Assembly (NCBI GenBank): GCA_018971485.1
Contig: JAGXAQ010000004.1
Span: forward strand, 1 to 64,000
DNA length: 64,000 nucleotides
Origin: Pseudomonadota bacterium
GTDB taxonomy: Bacteria; Pseudomonadota; Gammaproteobacteria; Burkholderiales; REEB80
Direction: 5' to 3'
Shown here: positions 7,810 through 17,372 of the stretch, in pieces
How the letters are laid out: every line of letters starts with the position of its first letter
Position numbering within the stretch: position 1 is the stretch's first letter
The notes under the pieces: model-generated
What the model was told of the DNA's origin: nothing
Seen by the model: the letters and a program-made list of their open reading frames with translations, nothing else
The model's database searches: none
Program-made: the position numbers and the translations under genes

Positions 7810-8948
7810 ATGCCGAATCGCAAAGTGACCTATCGTTTGTGTATCCCAGCGCCGAGTAGGAAGCGCAACTGCAGGAGACACCTGGTTTGCATTACCGGTC
7901 GTATAAATGTCGCTGGAAGAACACATCCACGTGTACAAGGGAACCGGCAAGGGATTGTCGTTTGCCAATTAATGCAAGGTGTTCACGTGATGGCGCAAAG
8001 TGGTACCGCTGGCCAGACTGAATGCCCAATCGGAGCAGATGATGTTCAAGCGTCTGCACCTCGGCCTTTCAGCACTTCTTTTGGCGTGTGAAGAACGGCG
8101 AAACGCCCGGTTTCTCGCGATTCAAAAACATCCATCGTTATTCCGGCTGGGGATACAAGACCCACGGGGATAGCTGGAAACTGCATCCCGATGGGAACTG
8201 TGCCCACGGCAAGCTGTATCTTCAGGGTCTCGGTCATATACCCATTCGCGGCAAGGCCAGAACGGCTGGTACCCCCGTTACCTGCAAGGTTATTCACAAA
8301 GCGGGACGGTGGTATGTATCCGTCACGTTGGAAATAGAGGTGATACAAAGGGCGTGTGGCATGGAGTTGGGCGCGTTCGATTGGGGTCTGAAAGAATTTT
8401 TGACCGTAACACACCACAAGGCATAGAGACAGTCGCTAATCCCCGTCATTTTCGAAATCAACTGGCTGAACTCAAGCGGTTGGGGCAGGACGTTGCCTGT
8501 AAAATTCGCATGGCGCAGAAGTTGAGCGGCAGACAACGGGGATTCTCCGTATTGGCACTGAGGCGTTAGTGGTAAAAATATGGTGCATAACGGCCGCGTT
8601 CATAAAAAAGGACTTGACCGTGAGATTCATGCTGCCGTAGCAGCGACTTTTCTCAAAATGATCAGGGCCAAAGCGGAAGAGGCTGGATCGTGGTATGAGG
8701 AAGCGCCGACGTGGGAGATCAAGCCAACTCAACGCAGTCATATGTGCTGGAAATTACCGGATGAGAAGAAAACGCTCTCGGACAGGGAATACCAGTGCCC
8801 GCATTGCAGCGTCACCTGTGACCGCGATGAAAATGCGGCTTTGGTACTGTTGCGGTGGCTTGAAATGAGATTGGCCGGTAGTTCCGGCTCCGGGCGGGAA
8901 GCGCCCGAGATGTGGAGCAGTGGAAGTTTCGCCGCGATGAAGCGCTAA
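7810..8948 (+). pseudogene. tnpB: Broken RNA-guided nuclease TnpB of the IS605 type
   Basis: Recognisable pieces in several frames: MPNRKVTYRL at the start, then VKNGETPGFSRFKNIHRYSG to FDWGLKEFLTV (8088-8426), then GIETVANPRHFRNQLAELK to SGRQRGFSVL (about 8420-8569), then VHKKGLDREI to the end (8580-8948). About 45 residues between LALRR and MVHNGR are missing, including the region with the second RuvC glutamate. The first RuvC Asp (FDWGL) and the last (CDRDENAA) remain, and one zinc-ribbon cysteine appears replaced (RSHMCW). It cannot be a working nuclease. The 3' part, which normally overlaps the guide RNA, is still present. Confidence 0.8.
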
Positions 8949-8993
8949 ACTCATGCCACAGCCGTATAGGCTTAGCGGGAGCAGTTTATTCTG

Positions 8994-9596
8994 TCAGCCT
9001 TTATCAAGGCTACGCCATAAATACCATGTGGCTGCAGTGCGATAGGGCCTCCAGATGTTCGCCCGTTCAAGCAGGTTTGTGCGGGTTGGTTTAATAATTT
9101 CTTTCATGCAGCACTGTTGCATGGCACGGCGTAGCCCCAGATCATCCAGGGGTAGAATATCAGCGCGTGAAAGATGGAAAATGAGGAACATCTGGGCGCT
9201 CCAGTGGCCAATCCCATGAATCCGGGTTAAGCGTAAGGTGATGTCTTCATCTGTGTGAGAGGACCATTCTAGCTGTTCGAGTTCTTCAGTAAAATGCTTT
9301 GCAAGATCATAGAGGTAATCCGTTTTTTTAGATGAAATTCCGCAGCTTCGGATTTTGTCAATAGGAAGATTAAGAACTGCCTGAGGATGAATAGGAGTAA
9401 CAGCGGTGAATTTGGTCCAGATGGAAGTAGCAGCTTTGGTTGAAATTTGTTGGCCGATAATAGCCCGGGCCAAAGCAGTGAAAGGGCGGGAATGGGTTTG
9501 GATTGGCATGGAGGGATAGCGAGCAATCAGGGGAGATAGTACTGGATCCTGATTTAGATGAATTAGGGCTTGTGGCCACCAGTCAGGGGTAGGCAT
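8994..9596 (-). CDS. DNA-3-methyladenine glycosylase II family (AlkA/MAG-like HhH-GPD)
   Basis: 200 residues forming a bare HhH-GPD domain without the N-terminal domain of E. coli AlkA, as in Mag1/AlkA2-type enzymes. The helix-hairpin-helix is LTRIHGIGHWSAQMF (about 123-137), followed by the catalytic aspartate in LPLDDLGLR (Asp151/152). IIGQQISTKAA (46-56) is another family signature. It would remove alkylated purines (3-methyladenine and others) from DNA as the first step of base excision repair. It stands alone on the minus strand; its 3' end is 18 bases from the right hairpin of the IS remnant. Confidence 0.88.
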   Translation of the reverse strand: MPTPDWWPQALIHLNQDPVLSPLIARYPSMPIQTHSRPFTALARAIIGQQISTKAATSIWTKFTAVTPIHPQAVLNLPIDKIRSCGISSKKTDYLYDLAKHFTEELEQLEWSSHTDEDITLRLTRIHGIGHWSAQMFLIFHLSRADILPLDDLGLRRAMQQCCMKEIIKPTRTNLLERANIWRPYRTAATWYLWRSLDKG

Positions 9597-9830
9597 GGGG
9601 GAGAATCGGACTCATTTTTTAATTGCTTCAATTGCCAAGAATGGCATAATTTTAGTCCGCGAGCAAATGTATACGTGGTTGAGTCAGGTAACAGGTGGAA
9701 AGGGTAGAAAATAATGATGGGCGGATTTTTTTTGAATAAGGGGATGAACGGCACTAAAGTTAATCCTTATCGGGCCGATTAAAGGTAAGATTCTGTCATT
9801 TTTAATGTGGCTACTAAATAGGGATACATC

Positions 9831-10979
9831 ATGAGCGTGCAAACGGTTGATAGAAAAAATGAATCCAGTGGATCCTGGGGTTTACTGTTGATGCTTGGTT
9901 TTGCAGGCTCAGGTTTAGTATTATGGCTGGCGGGTTTGACTGTACGGTCCGAGATTGCTGCTGGTCTGTATTTTTTTCTGGTGATTATGGTTGCAATAGT
10001 CATTGCACGGCGTCTTAATTCTTCTGAAAGTGACAGATCTTCAATTGATAATCCATCCCGGTCTATTCCTGTTATGTCTTCCGGTAACCGGATTGATGGT
10101 CTGGATCGTTTATGTCTGGCCCTTTTACCGAATTGGACCCGTCAGGTAGAAGGCGCACGCAAACAGGTTCAGGAGATGTTTTCTGAATTACAGGAACGAT
10201 TGCTCAGAGTGAGTGAGCGGGTTGTTTCCTCTTTAACCTCACTTCAGCAGGGCCGTGAAGATAAAGTCCGATCGGTGGATCTTGAGGCTCTTTTAAAATC
10301 CAGTGAAAATGAACTGGCATCTATTACCGTGTCCCTACATGCCTCAGTGCAGGAAAAAAACAAAATGCTGAATCAGATTTCGAGTCTGGTTCAATTTACT
10401 GATGAGTTGACCAAGATGGCTGACGAGGTTGCCAAAATTGCTGAACAGACTAATCTGCTAGCTCTTAATGCTGCTATCGAGGCAGCTCGGGCAGGGGAAG
10501 CAGGGGCAGGATTTGCTGTTGTAGCGGATGAGGTCAGGAAGCTATCGAATCTTTCAGGAGAAACAGGAAAACGGATCAGGCAAAAAGTCGAGCTTATTAC
10601 TGACGCGATTGCTTCTTCAGTTAAGCTATCCCGTGAGTTTGGGCGGCATGATGAAGAATTGATGGAGCATTTCGAGGGTAATGTCCGTAAGGTACTGGAA
10701 CAATTTGGTCATGTTATGAGTGAGTTGGCTCTATCGCAGGACCGATTCAGTCAAGAAGGTAAGACTGTATGTGAAGAGATTAATACTATTCAGGGTGTTT
10801 TTCAGGCTGACGAGAAAATTTGGGGCAGCCTATCGCAGCTTCAGACTGCCATGATCAAATTCTCGGATAATCTGGGTGGGGTTGAACGTAATTCTGGAGC
10901 CCCTCATGTTCCTGTTGATGCTTCATCCTGGGTCGGTCAGCTTGAGATTCATGCAGACAGTAACCCATCTGTCCATTAA
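9831..10979 (+). CDS. Methyl-accepting chemotaxis protein without a large sensor domain
   Basis: 382 residues. Two closely spaced hydrophobic helices (about 17-36 and 41-60) leave almost no periplasmic loop, and no PAS, Cache or HAMP domain is evident; a coiled-coil signalling region follows. The conserved hairpin tip ([19 protein letters not shown] ... [13 protein letters not shown]) is intact, so it should couple to CheA/CheW. It ends in NPSVH and lacks the C-terminal NWETF-type CheR tether. cheR and cheD follow on the same strand, which suggests a dedicated adaptation set. The stimulus is not apparent: it may sense a membrane or cytoplasmic signal. Confidence 0.88.
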   Translation: MSVQTVDRKNESSGSWGLLLMLGFAGSGLVLWLAGLTVRSEIAAGLYFFLVIMVAIVIARRLNSSESDRSSIDNPSRSIPVMSSGNRIDGLDRLCLALLPNWTRQVEGARKQVQEMFSELQERLLRVSERVVSSLTSLQQGREDKVRSVDLEALLKSSENELASITVSLHASVQEKNKMLNQISSLVQFTDELTKMADEVAKIAEQTNLLALNAAIEAARAGEAGAGFAVVADEVRKLSNLSGETGKRIRQKVELITDAIASSVKLSREFGRHDEELMEHFEGNVRKVLEQFGHVMSELALSQDRFSQEGKTVCEEINTIQGVFQADEKIWGSLSQLQTAMIKFSDNLGGVERNSGAPHVPVDASSWVGQLEIHADSNPSVH

Positions 10980-11071
10980 ACTTAAAGATGCTGTGATAAG
11001 ACTGTCGAAAAGAGCGCTGATTGAGATAAGGTGTATCAATTATCTGAAATTTGAGTAGACAGGGTGTTTTT

Positions 11072-11875
11072 ATGAATTCTATTCAGCTTACTGATGCCGA
11101 GTTTCAAAAAATTAGTGGTTTGGTAATGGAATTATCTGGGATTTATCTTTCAGAATCTAAAAAAGCCCTGGTAAGTGGTAGATTGGCCAAGCGTTTGAGG
11201 GAATTTGGGCTGGATAGTTATAACGCATATTTTGATTTGCTTATGGAGCCTGGTGGCCAGAGAGAGTTGCAGCATGCCCTTGATTTGCTGACCACGAATG
11301 AAACTTATTTTTTTCGTGAACCGGATCATTTTGACTACTTAAGAGAAAACCTGATATCACAGCTACCTTCTCATGATTCGTTTCGGGTATGGAGCGCGGC
11401 CTGCTCCAGCGGTGAAGAAGCGTATACCTTAGCCATGGTTCTGGCTGACAGCCTTGGCAGCCGTGTCTGGGAAATCATTGCATCTGATTTAAGTTCACGT
11501 ATGCTGGATAAGGCCCGGACTGGAATCTATCCAGAATCACGAAAAAAACATTTTCCTCCCTTTTTTTTTGAACGGTTCTGTCAGCCGGTGGTTAAGAACC
11601 CTAATGAGTTTGAGATAGACAGAAAACTGAAGCGAAGAGTTCATTTCATGCCTATCAATCTAATTTCTTCATATCCGGATATTGGCCCGTTTGATTTGAT
11701 ATTTTTACGTAACGTGATGATATATTTCGATCTGGAAACAAAACGTAATGTTGTCAGGAAGATACTTGGAATGTTAAAAAAAGGTGGCCATTTTATTATA
11801 GGGCATTCGGAAAACCTTCATGGAATTGACGAGGGTCTAATGAGTATTAAACCATCCATATTCAGGAAAATTTGA
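11072..11875 (+). CDS. cheR: Chemotaxis protein methyltransferase CheR
   Basis: 267 residues from the ATG at 11072; a TTG at 11051 in frame would add seven weak residues. The N-terminal all-alpha domain is followed by a SAM methyltransferase domain with TTNETYFFREPDHF, WSAACSSGEEAYTLAM (SAM loop), IIASDLSSRMLDKA and IFLRNVMIYFD. It methylates glutamates on chemoreceptors to adapt signalling. It follows an MCP gene by about 90 bases and overlaps cheD by one base, so MCP-cheR-cheD likely form a transcription unit. No cheA, cheW, cheB or cheY is present here. Confidence 0.93.
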   Translation: MNSIQLTDAEFQKISGLVMELSGIYLSESKKALVSGRLAKRLREFGLDSYNAYFDLLMEPGGQRELQHALDLLTTNETYFFREPDHFDYLRENLISQLPSHDSFRVWSAACSSGEEAYTLAMVLADSLGSRVWEIIASDLSSRMLDKARTGIYPESRKKHFPPFFFERFCQPVVKNPNEFEIDRKLKRRVHFMPINLISSYPDIGPFDLIFLRNVMIYFDLETKRNVVRKILGMLKKGGHFIIGHSENLHGIDEGLMSIKPSIFRKI

Positions 11876-12375
11876 TGGTAAAGCAGCCTGAGAACATGAT
11901 TGAGGTTTTTTTGCAACCGGGTGAATTTCATTTTGCAGGCGAAACGACCCGTATTCGCACTCTTTTGGGATCATGCGTGTCTATAACAGTTTGGCATCCC
12001 CTGATGCGAATCGGAGGGATGTGTCATTATATGCTCCCTGTTCGTAAACATCCGGATGGGGTCTTGGATGGACGCTATGCTGATGATGCAATGAAATACC
12101 TGCTTGAACAGATGCACAAGGCAGGCACGTTTCCCAAACAGTATGAGGTGAAGATGTTCGGCGGTGGAAACATGTTCCCTCATTTAAGCTGGCCTCCACG
12201 GGCTAATGTCAGTATGCGCAATATTGAGCGTGGCCGTGAATTGATGAAGGAAAATGGCTTGCAGCTTAAAGCTGAACATTTGGGAGGAAATGGCCATCGC
12301 CAGCTCGTGTTTGACATCTGGTCAGGTGAAGTCCAGGTTCGCCATGAACGTGAACGGAAGGCACTGGCCAAGTAG
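11875..12375 (+). CDS. cheD: Chemoreceptor glutamine deamidase CheD
   Basis: 166 residues. Carries the CheD signature with the nucleophilic cysteine (TLLGSCVSITVWHP) and the histidine (GGMCHYMLP), and later KMFGGGNMF. It deamidates receptor glutamines to glutamates, creating methylation sites, and in some bacteria also controls CheC. The ATG shares its A with the cheR stop (TGATG), showing translational coupling. The HERERKAL tail is not conserved. Confidence 0.92.
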   Translation: MVKQPENMIEVFLQPGEFHFAGETTRIRTLLGSCVSITVWHPLMRIGGMCHYMLPVRKHPDGVLDGRYADDAMKYLLEQMHKAGTFPKQYEVKMFGGGNMFPHLSWPPRANVSMRNIERGRELMKENGLQLKAEHLGGNGHRQLVFDIWSGEVQVRHERERKALAK

Positions 12376-12687
12376 TTGTTGAGCTAGTCTCTGGATATCC
12401 TGTTCCTAAATCGCGCTGAGGTTCATGGGAAATTGTGGTATAGCTGGCGTTTTATTGTTAGACCCTAACCTGATGTCTTGGTGTGTTTTTGTTGTATTAC
12501 CTTAAGACCCTTTCAGGGAGACATTTGGGCTCATTGCCAATTTAAAGGAGGCCGGCCTCATCTGTATTGAGTCTGGGTGGCTCACTAAAATAGCTTGGAA
12601 TAAAGTAAGCCTGCTTTGACTGTAATCAAAGATCCGCATGGCCAAAACGGGAAAAAAGTGAAAATGAATCATTAACCAGGAGAAAGC
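12376..12687. other. 312-base intergenic region
   Basis: Separates cheD from a universal stress gene. It includes a 12-bp perfect palindrome (GAGGCCGGCCTC, 12548-12559) about 130 bases before the next start, which could be an operator. No terminator with a U-tract and no small gene is evident. Confidence 0.35.
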
Positions 12688-13140
12688 ATGAATCGGCTAG
12701 AAGGTGTGATTACGAAACTTCTGTGTGCGACTGATGGATCGCCAGCTTCAGAAAAGGCAGTATCATTTGCAGCTGAAATATCGAAGGCCATGCAGTTGCC
12801 ATTGACATTCTTTTCTGTTTATCCGCCAGAAACGGGTAGCCATTCGTCGGATTTAGCCTATTGGGGCGCGGTTGTAGTTGATGCTGGGCATCTGAAACCC
12901 GAAAGCGTATTGGGAAGGGCAGCAAAGCATGCCAATAATACAGGTTTTTATCAGGTTCGCTGTGTCAAGGCTTTCGGAAAGCATGTGGCTCAGGCAATTG
13001 CGGATTATGCCAGAGTGAATCAGTATGATTTGATTGTCGTGGGAACAGTGGGGCGTACAGGTGCCAGCCGCCTGGTGTTGGGTTCAGTAGCGAAAGATTT
13101 GATAGGCTATGCTCATTGTGGTGTTTCAGTGATTCGGTAG
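12688..13140 (+). CDS. Universal stress protein UspA family
   Basis: 150 residues, one Usp domain. The N-terminal strand KLLCATDGSPASEKA carries the conserved Asp, and the ATP-binding signature G-x2-G-x9-G(S/T) is intact in GRTGASRLVLGS. It is therefore probably an ATP-binding member, expected as a cytoplasmic dimer. A clear ribosome site (CAGGAGAAAGC) precedes the ATG. A second usp gene follows 196 bases downstream in the same direction but is not closely related. The specific stress is unknown. Confidence 0.9.
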   Translation: MNRLEGVITKLLCATDGSPASEKAVSFAAEISKAMQLPLTFFSVYPPETGSHSSDLAYWGAVVVDAGHLKPESVLGRAAKHANNTGFYQVRCVKAFGKHVAQAIADYARVNQYDLIVVGTVGRTGASRLVLGSVAKDLIGYAHCGVSVIR

Positions 13141-13157
13141 ATGAATCATCTGTTAAA

Positions 13158-13181
13158 ACCCGAGCCGGGTATTTCTTTGTT
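13158..13181 (+). terminator. Possible intrinsic terminator after first usp gene
   Basis: ACCCG-AGC-CGGGT followed by ATTTCTTTGTT, 17 bases after the stop codon. The stem is only 5 bp, so it is a weak candidate. Confidence 0.4.
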
Positions 13182-13336
13182 GAAGCTTGGTTGTTTGTTT
13201 GGGGGTGAGTTCTGTTTTTAATGTAGACAAAGGCATGTTTTTTTAAGGATGGAGTTTGGCTTTTGAATAGGATGGTCATTCTATTGTAACATCATGAGCT
13301 AGGGCGATATTGGCCTGAGAATGAAAGGGAGAAATC

Positions 13337-13789
13337 ATGTATCAAAAAATCCTTTTAACTTATGATGGAAGTCGTGAAGGACGCACAGCTTTGTGCCAAG
13401 GAGCTGAGATTGCCCTGGCCCTTAAAGCCCAGACCCATCTGTTGGCAGTGATTAGACCCATTCCCAATCTGGGACTTGGTGATGGCATGGTTTCAGATTC
13501 TTTTTTTGAAAGTGAACAAAAGCAATATCAGGTTATTCTTGATGAGGGAGTTGCTAAGCTTGCTGAGCGGGGTTTGAAAACAACAGGCCATCTGCTTTAT
13601 GGTGAACCTGTTCAGCAGATTAGAATGTTTGCCAAGGAATATGGGGTTGACCTGATAGTGGTGGGTCATCGACATCGCAGCAGGTTGGCCCGCTGGTGGA
13701 GTGGATCACTTAACATTTCTTTGCTTGATGATGCTCCCTGTAGCTTACTCATTGCTGTTCAGGATGAGGAGCCGGAAAGTCATGACTGA
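13337..13789 (+). CDS. Universal stress protein family, second copy
   Basis: 150 residues with a Usp fold: MYQKILLTYDGSREGRTAL at the start and VDLIVVGHRHRSRLARWWSGS near the end. The nucleotide-binding loop deviates (GHRHRSRLARWWSGS in place of G-x2-G-x9-GS), so ATP binding may be altered. The ribosome site is GGGAGAAATC. Its last 10 bases overlap the 3' end of mnmC on the other strand. Confidence 0.88.
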   Translation: MYQKILLTYDGSREGRTALCQGAEIALALKAQTHLLAVIRPIPNLGLGDGMVSDSFFESEQKQYQVILDEGVAKLAERGLKTTGHLLYGEPVQQIRMFAKEYGVDLIVVGHRHRSRLARWWSGSLNISLLDDAPCSLLIAVQDEEPESHD

Positions 13790-15696
13790 TGATTGGCCTT
13801 GCGTAGAGCGAACCGGACTGGATCGAGTGCCTGAATGAGTTTTCTTTCAATCGGGGCAGGTTCATGGTTGAGTGAACAGGCAATAATTTCTGCGCACAAA
13901 GGGGCCCAGGCCAACCCTCTTGAACCAAGGCCGGCCAGGGTATAAAGTCCTGGTTCGCGTTGAATATTTCGGTTTTTTGTTCCGGGTTTTATTGGCTGTG
14001 GAGAAGCAATTGGCCCGACAAGGGGGAGCCTGTCCGGACTGACAGCCCTGAAGGCAACACGTCCTTCTACCTGGCCCCAGGGCATGGGATCATGAACAAA
14101 GCCAGGCATCAGCTCATTTAGCCTGTCGAAATTTTCAGAGTGGCTGGATAAACTAATGTCAGGGTCGTCAATTTCATCATAGGTTGCACCGAAATGAATA
14201 TAGTGGTCTATTTGTGGCGTGACATAACCACGATTGCATAATGCTAATTTGGGAGCATGCCTATTGACGGCTGGGAGGGAGGAAATTTGGCCCCGAATAG
14301 CCTTGATGGGCATGTCCAGTCCCATTTTGACGGTACCAGCGGCATTGGCCATGATTAAAACGGGAGCACAACAGATGATTTGTCCGCTTTGATCATAAAG
14401 ATACCATGACTGATTGATCCGTTTTACTGTCATAACGATGCAGTTAAAGTGATGATGAACCTGGTTGGGATAGAGTCCAAGCAAAGCCTGACAATAATGT
14501 CGGGGTGAGATTGTTCCTGCCTGGGGAAAATAAAGCCCGCCTGCAGGAAGAGGCCAGCCTGCCAAACAGGATCCTTGGCTTTGGTTGATTGGCTGAACAA
14601 AAGCCTCAGGCCATGAAAAAGGCGCTGTTAGCGCGGAAAAATCAGATTCTTCCTTTTCATTTCTGGCGCAGAGCATGACCCCGCAGGCATTGAATCCCGG
14701 ATTCATGCCCAGAGCTTCCAACCGGATGGCCTGCTGACGTGTGTACAGGAATCCTGCACGAGTTAATTTTGATGCAGTATTGTCGTCTCTGGATAATAAA
14801 GGCATTAGAATGCCTGCTGAATTTCCCGATGCGCCTTGCGCTATTTGGGCATTCTGTTCGAAAAGATCAATTTCCCATCCTCGCCTGGCGAGGCTTTCTG
14901 TTAAGGCTGAACCTGCAAGCCCGGCTCCGATAATGGCGGCGTGCTGTTTATTCTTCTTATCTGCAGGGTAAGCAGCTTTTTTTTTATAATGATGAGAAAG
15001 CTGGCCTGATAGCATATGTCGTTTTCGTCCAAAACCGGGACATTTTGCAGTTTCAAAACCTGCGGCGTGAAGTGCTGCCCTTACATTCGAAGCGACCGTA
15101 TAGGTTGCCAATGTGGCCTGGGGGTGAGCAAGCCTGGCTAACTGTTGGCATAACTGGGTTGACCAGAGATCCGGATTTCTGGACGGTGTGAACCCATCCA
15201 GATAATAAGCGTCCACAGTGGCCTCAGTTTCTTTGAGAAGTTCGAGCGCTTCTCCGAAGCCAAGCGTGAGGGATACCTTACCCTGATTGAAAGCAATCCT
15301 GTGTAATCCTGGAAGAGGTAGTGGCCAGGAGTTAATCAGTTCTTGGGAATAGGGCTTTAACAGTGTCCAGGGTTCAAGTAAATCGATTAGATCACGTTTT
15401 TGAAACGGATGCTTTTCAAGCGAGATGAAATGCAGTTTTTTGGGGTGATGTCTATCTTCAAGCCATGTTTTCCATGTCATGAGAAAGTTGAGGCCCAGAC
15501 CAAATCCGGTCTCAAGAATAGTAAACTGGGATTGATTCTGCCAACGGTTCGGCAGGTTGTTTCCGCTTAGGAACACATGTAGTGTTTCCTCCAGACCCCC
15601 TTCTTTTGAATGATAGATATCTTGATAGAGATCGGACCATGGGTGGCCTTTTGAATCAAAAGAAATTACTGCGGGGATGAGAGGTGAAAGGGGCAT
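13780..15696 (-). CDS. mnmC: Bifunctional tRNA U34 modification enzyme MnmC
   Basis: Completes mnm5s2U34 in tRNAs for Lys, Glu and Gln. The N-terminal SAM methyltransferase domain contains ILETGFGLGLNFL and YLDGFTPSRNPDLW, the latter with the catalytic Asp. The C-terminal FAD-dependent oxidoreductase removes the carboxymethyl group (AAIIGAGLAGSALTESLARR is the FAD fingerprint; LYTLAGLGSRGLAWAPL is near the end). I placed the start at the ATG at 15696, where similarity to known MnmC begins (638 residues). The frame stays open to an ATG at 15756, but that codon lies inside the tRNA-Glu gene. It directly follows gltX and tRNA-Glu(UUC), one of its own substrates. Neither start has a strong ribosome site. 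Confidence 0.9.
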   Translation of the reverse strand: MPLSPLIPAVISFDSKGHPWSDLYQDIYHSKEGGLEETLHVFLSGNNLPNRWQNQSQFTILETGFGLGLNFLMTWKTWLEDRHHPKKLHFISLEKHPFQKRDLIDLLEPWTLLKPYSQELINSWPLPLPGLHRIAFNQGKVSLTLGFGEALELLKETEATVDAYYLDGFTPSRNPDLWSTQLCQQLARLAHPQATLATYTVASNVRAALHAAGFETAKCPGFGRKRHMLSGQLSHHYKKKAAYPADKKNKQHAAIIGAGLAGSALTESLARRGWEIDLFEQNAQIAQGASGNSAGILMPLLSRDDNTASKLTRAGFLYTRQQAIRLEALGMNPGFNACGVMLCARNEKEESDFSALTAPFSWPEAFVQPINQSQGSCLAGWPLPAGGLYFPQAGTISPRHYCQALLGLYPNQVHHHFNCIVMTVKRINQSWYLYDQSGQIICCAPVLIMANAAGTVKMGLDMPIKAIRGQISSLPAVNRHAPKLALCNRGYVTPQIDHYIHFGATYDEIDDPDISLSSHSENFDRLNELMPGFVHDPMPWGQVEGRVAFRAVSPDRLPLVGPIASPQPIKPGTKNRNIQREPGLYTLAGLGSRGLAWAPLCAEIIACSLNHEPAPIERKLIQALDPVRFALRKANHQS

Positions 15697-15745
15697 GGCT
15701 GGAATGCCGTTTAATTGCCAGTAAAGCCAAGCCTGTTTTTTTGCT

Positions 15746-15821
15746 TGGCGACCCATACGAGATTCGAACTCGTGTTACCGCCGTGAAAGGGCGATGTCCT
15801 AGGCCTCTAGACGAATGGGTC
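15746..15821 (-). tRNA. tRNA-Glu (anticodon UUC)
   Basis: 76 bases with encoded CCA. The acceptor stem pairs GACCCAT with ATGGGTC, the discriminator is G, the T-arm is CGAGTTCGAATCTCG, and the anticodon loop is CTTTCAC (TTC at 15785-15787). It sits between tRNA-Ala and mnmC in the gltX unit. Confidence 0.97.
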
Positions 15822-15859
15822 AGTTACCTTGACGAAAGTTAAGATCTGCATCACTTTCA

Positions 15860-15935
<76 letters not shown>

Positions 15936-15971
15936 GAAAAGCCGCAACTATACGGCGATTGATGGTTTCTG

Positions 15972-17372
15972 TCAACTCCATTCAGGTAAAGTCGCCAGCC
16001 TGTTTTTCATTCTTTTGAGGGCTTCAGCCTGGCCTATTAATTCCAAGGTAGAGTCGATAGAAGGGGTTTGTGTGGTGCCGGTAATTAATAATCTGAGTGG
16101 CATGGCAATCCGTCCGAAATTGACCTGGTGGTGAGTGACTGTTTCAGTAATGGCCGCATGAATTGCTTTTGAATTCCAATCGATATCCTGAAATTTGTTG
16201 TACAGCTCTTTCATGATAGGTTGTATGTCTGGGGTCAGGTATTTCGAGTAATCTTTTGGGTCAGGTTCCATGGTCAAATAAAAGGGACGAACTGCACCTG
16301 CAAGATCTGTTAGTAGAGTAGCCCGGTCACGTAGAAGATGGATTACGTCTGGTAAGCTTGGCCCAGCCATGGGGTTGATACCAAGAGCGGCCAGGTGGGG
16401 TTCAACCAGCTTGGTCAGACGATGGATGTCAGCTGTCTTAATGTATTGCTGGTTTAGCCATTTCAGTTTGTCAAAGTTGAATCTGGCAGGGGCACTGTTT
16501 ACATGAGACAAGTCAAACCAGTTGATAAACTGGCTCATGGAAAATATTTCATCATTGCCATGTCCCCAGGACAGGCGTGCCAAAAAGTTCAGCATGGCTT
16601 CTGGAAGATAGCCTTCTGTTTCATATTGGGTAACGCTTACAGCGCCATGGCGCTTGGATAGCCGTTCACCTGAATTAGCGAGGATCATGGGCACATGGGC
16701 ATACTCAGGAATGGGTGCATGCAGTGCTCTGAGTAGATTAATTTGCCTTGGGGTATTATTGACATGATCATCGCCTCGAATTACGTGAGTAATTTTCATG
16801 TCCCAGTCGTCAACAACAACGCAAAAATTATAGGTAGGTGTTCCATCTGAACGCGCAATAATGAAATCATCCAGTTCATTATTCTGAACTGAGATTTTTC
16901 CTTTAATGAGATCATTGAATAGGACTGCACCAGTCAGGGGATTTTTGAAGCGGACAACCGGTGGAATGTTGCGCGGAGGAGGTAGTGTGGAGTCTCTCCA
17001 TAAGCCATTATAACGGGGTTTTAGCCCAGACTTGATTTGCTCATTACGCATGATTTCCAGTTCTTCTGGGGTGCAGTAACAGTAATAAGCCTGTTTGCTG
17101 CTCAATAACTCTTGAATTGCTTCACGGTACCGATCCATCCGTTGCATTTGATAAAATGGACCTTCATCCCAATCAATACCAAGCCATTCAAGGCCTTTCA
17201 GGATGGCATTAACGGATTCTTGGGTAGAGCGGACTTGATCGGTATCTTCAATACGAAGAATAAACTTTCCGCCATGTTTTCTAGCGTAGGCCCATGAAAA
17301 CAGGGCAGTGCGAGCCCCACCGACATGTAAATAACCTGTAGGACTTGGGGCAAAACGGGTGCGAATAGTCAT
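15972..17372 (-). CDS. gltX: Glutamyl-tRNA synthetase
   Basis: 466 residues, a class I synthetase. The HIGH-type motif is PSPTGYLHVGGA (10-20) and the KMSKS-type motif is RLSKRH (237-242). The zinc-binding region is CYCTPEELE (about 98-106). It charges tRNA-Glu (and possibly tRNA-Gln in a non-discriminating form, which cannot be decided here). It is the first gene of a minus-strand run with tRNA-Ala, tRNA-Glu and mnmC. Confidence 0.96.
   Translation of the reverse strand: MTIRTRFAPSPTGYLHVGGARTALFSWAYARKHGGKFILRIEDTDQVRSTQESVNAILKGLEWLGIDWDEGPFYQMQRMDRYREAIQELLSSKQAYYCYCTPEELEIMRNEQIKSGLKPRYNGLWRDSTLPPPRNIPPVVRFKNPLTGAVLFNDLIKGKISVQNNELDDFIIARSDGTPTYNFCVVVDDWDMKITHVIRGDDHVNNTPRQINLLRALHAPIPEYAHVPMILANSGERLSKRHGAVSVTQYETEGYLPEAMLNFLARLSWGHGNDEIFSMSQFINWFDLSHVNSAPARFNFDKLKWLNQQYIKTADIHRLTKLVEPHLAALGINPMAGPSLPDVIHLLRDRATLLTDLAGAVRPFYLTMEPDPKDYSKYLTPDIQPIMKELYNKFQDIDWNSKAIHAAITETVTHHQVNFGRIAMPLRLLITGTTQTPSIDSTLELIGQAEALKRMKNRLATLPEWS

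Larger units (their letters stand above)
7316..8976. mobile_element. Degenerate IS200/IS605-type insertion sequence
   Basis: A divergent tnpA (minus) / tnpB (plus) pair, the IS605-like layout, with both genes broken. Small subterminal hairpins typical of this family are candidate ends: AACCGC-GTA-GTGGTT at 7316-7330 (one G.T pair) and AGCC-GTATA-GGCT at 8960-8972, itself nested in GCTAA ... TTAGC (8944-8976). IS200/IS605 elements have no terminal inverted repeats or target duplications, so the exact ends are not fixed by sequence alone. It sits between the ModE-like regulator and the DNA glycosylase and interrupts neither. Confidence 0.75.

Noticed and set aside
9269-9754. Several short minus-strand frames over and before the DNA glycosylase
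   Set aside because: They are other-frame readings of the glycosylase gene or of AT-rich leader.
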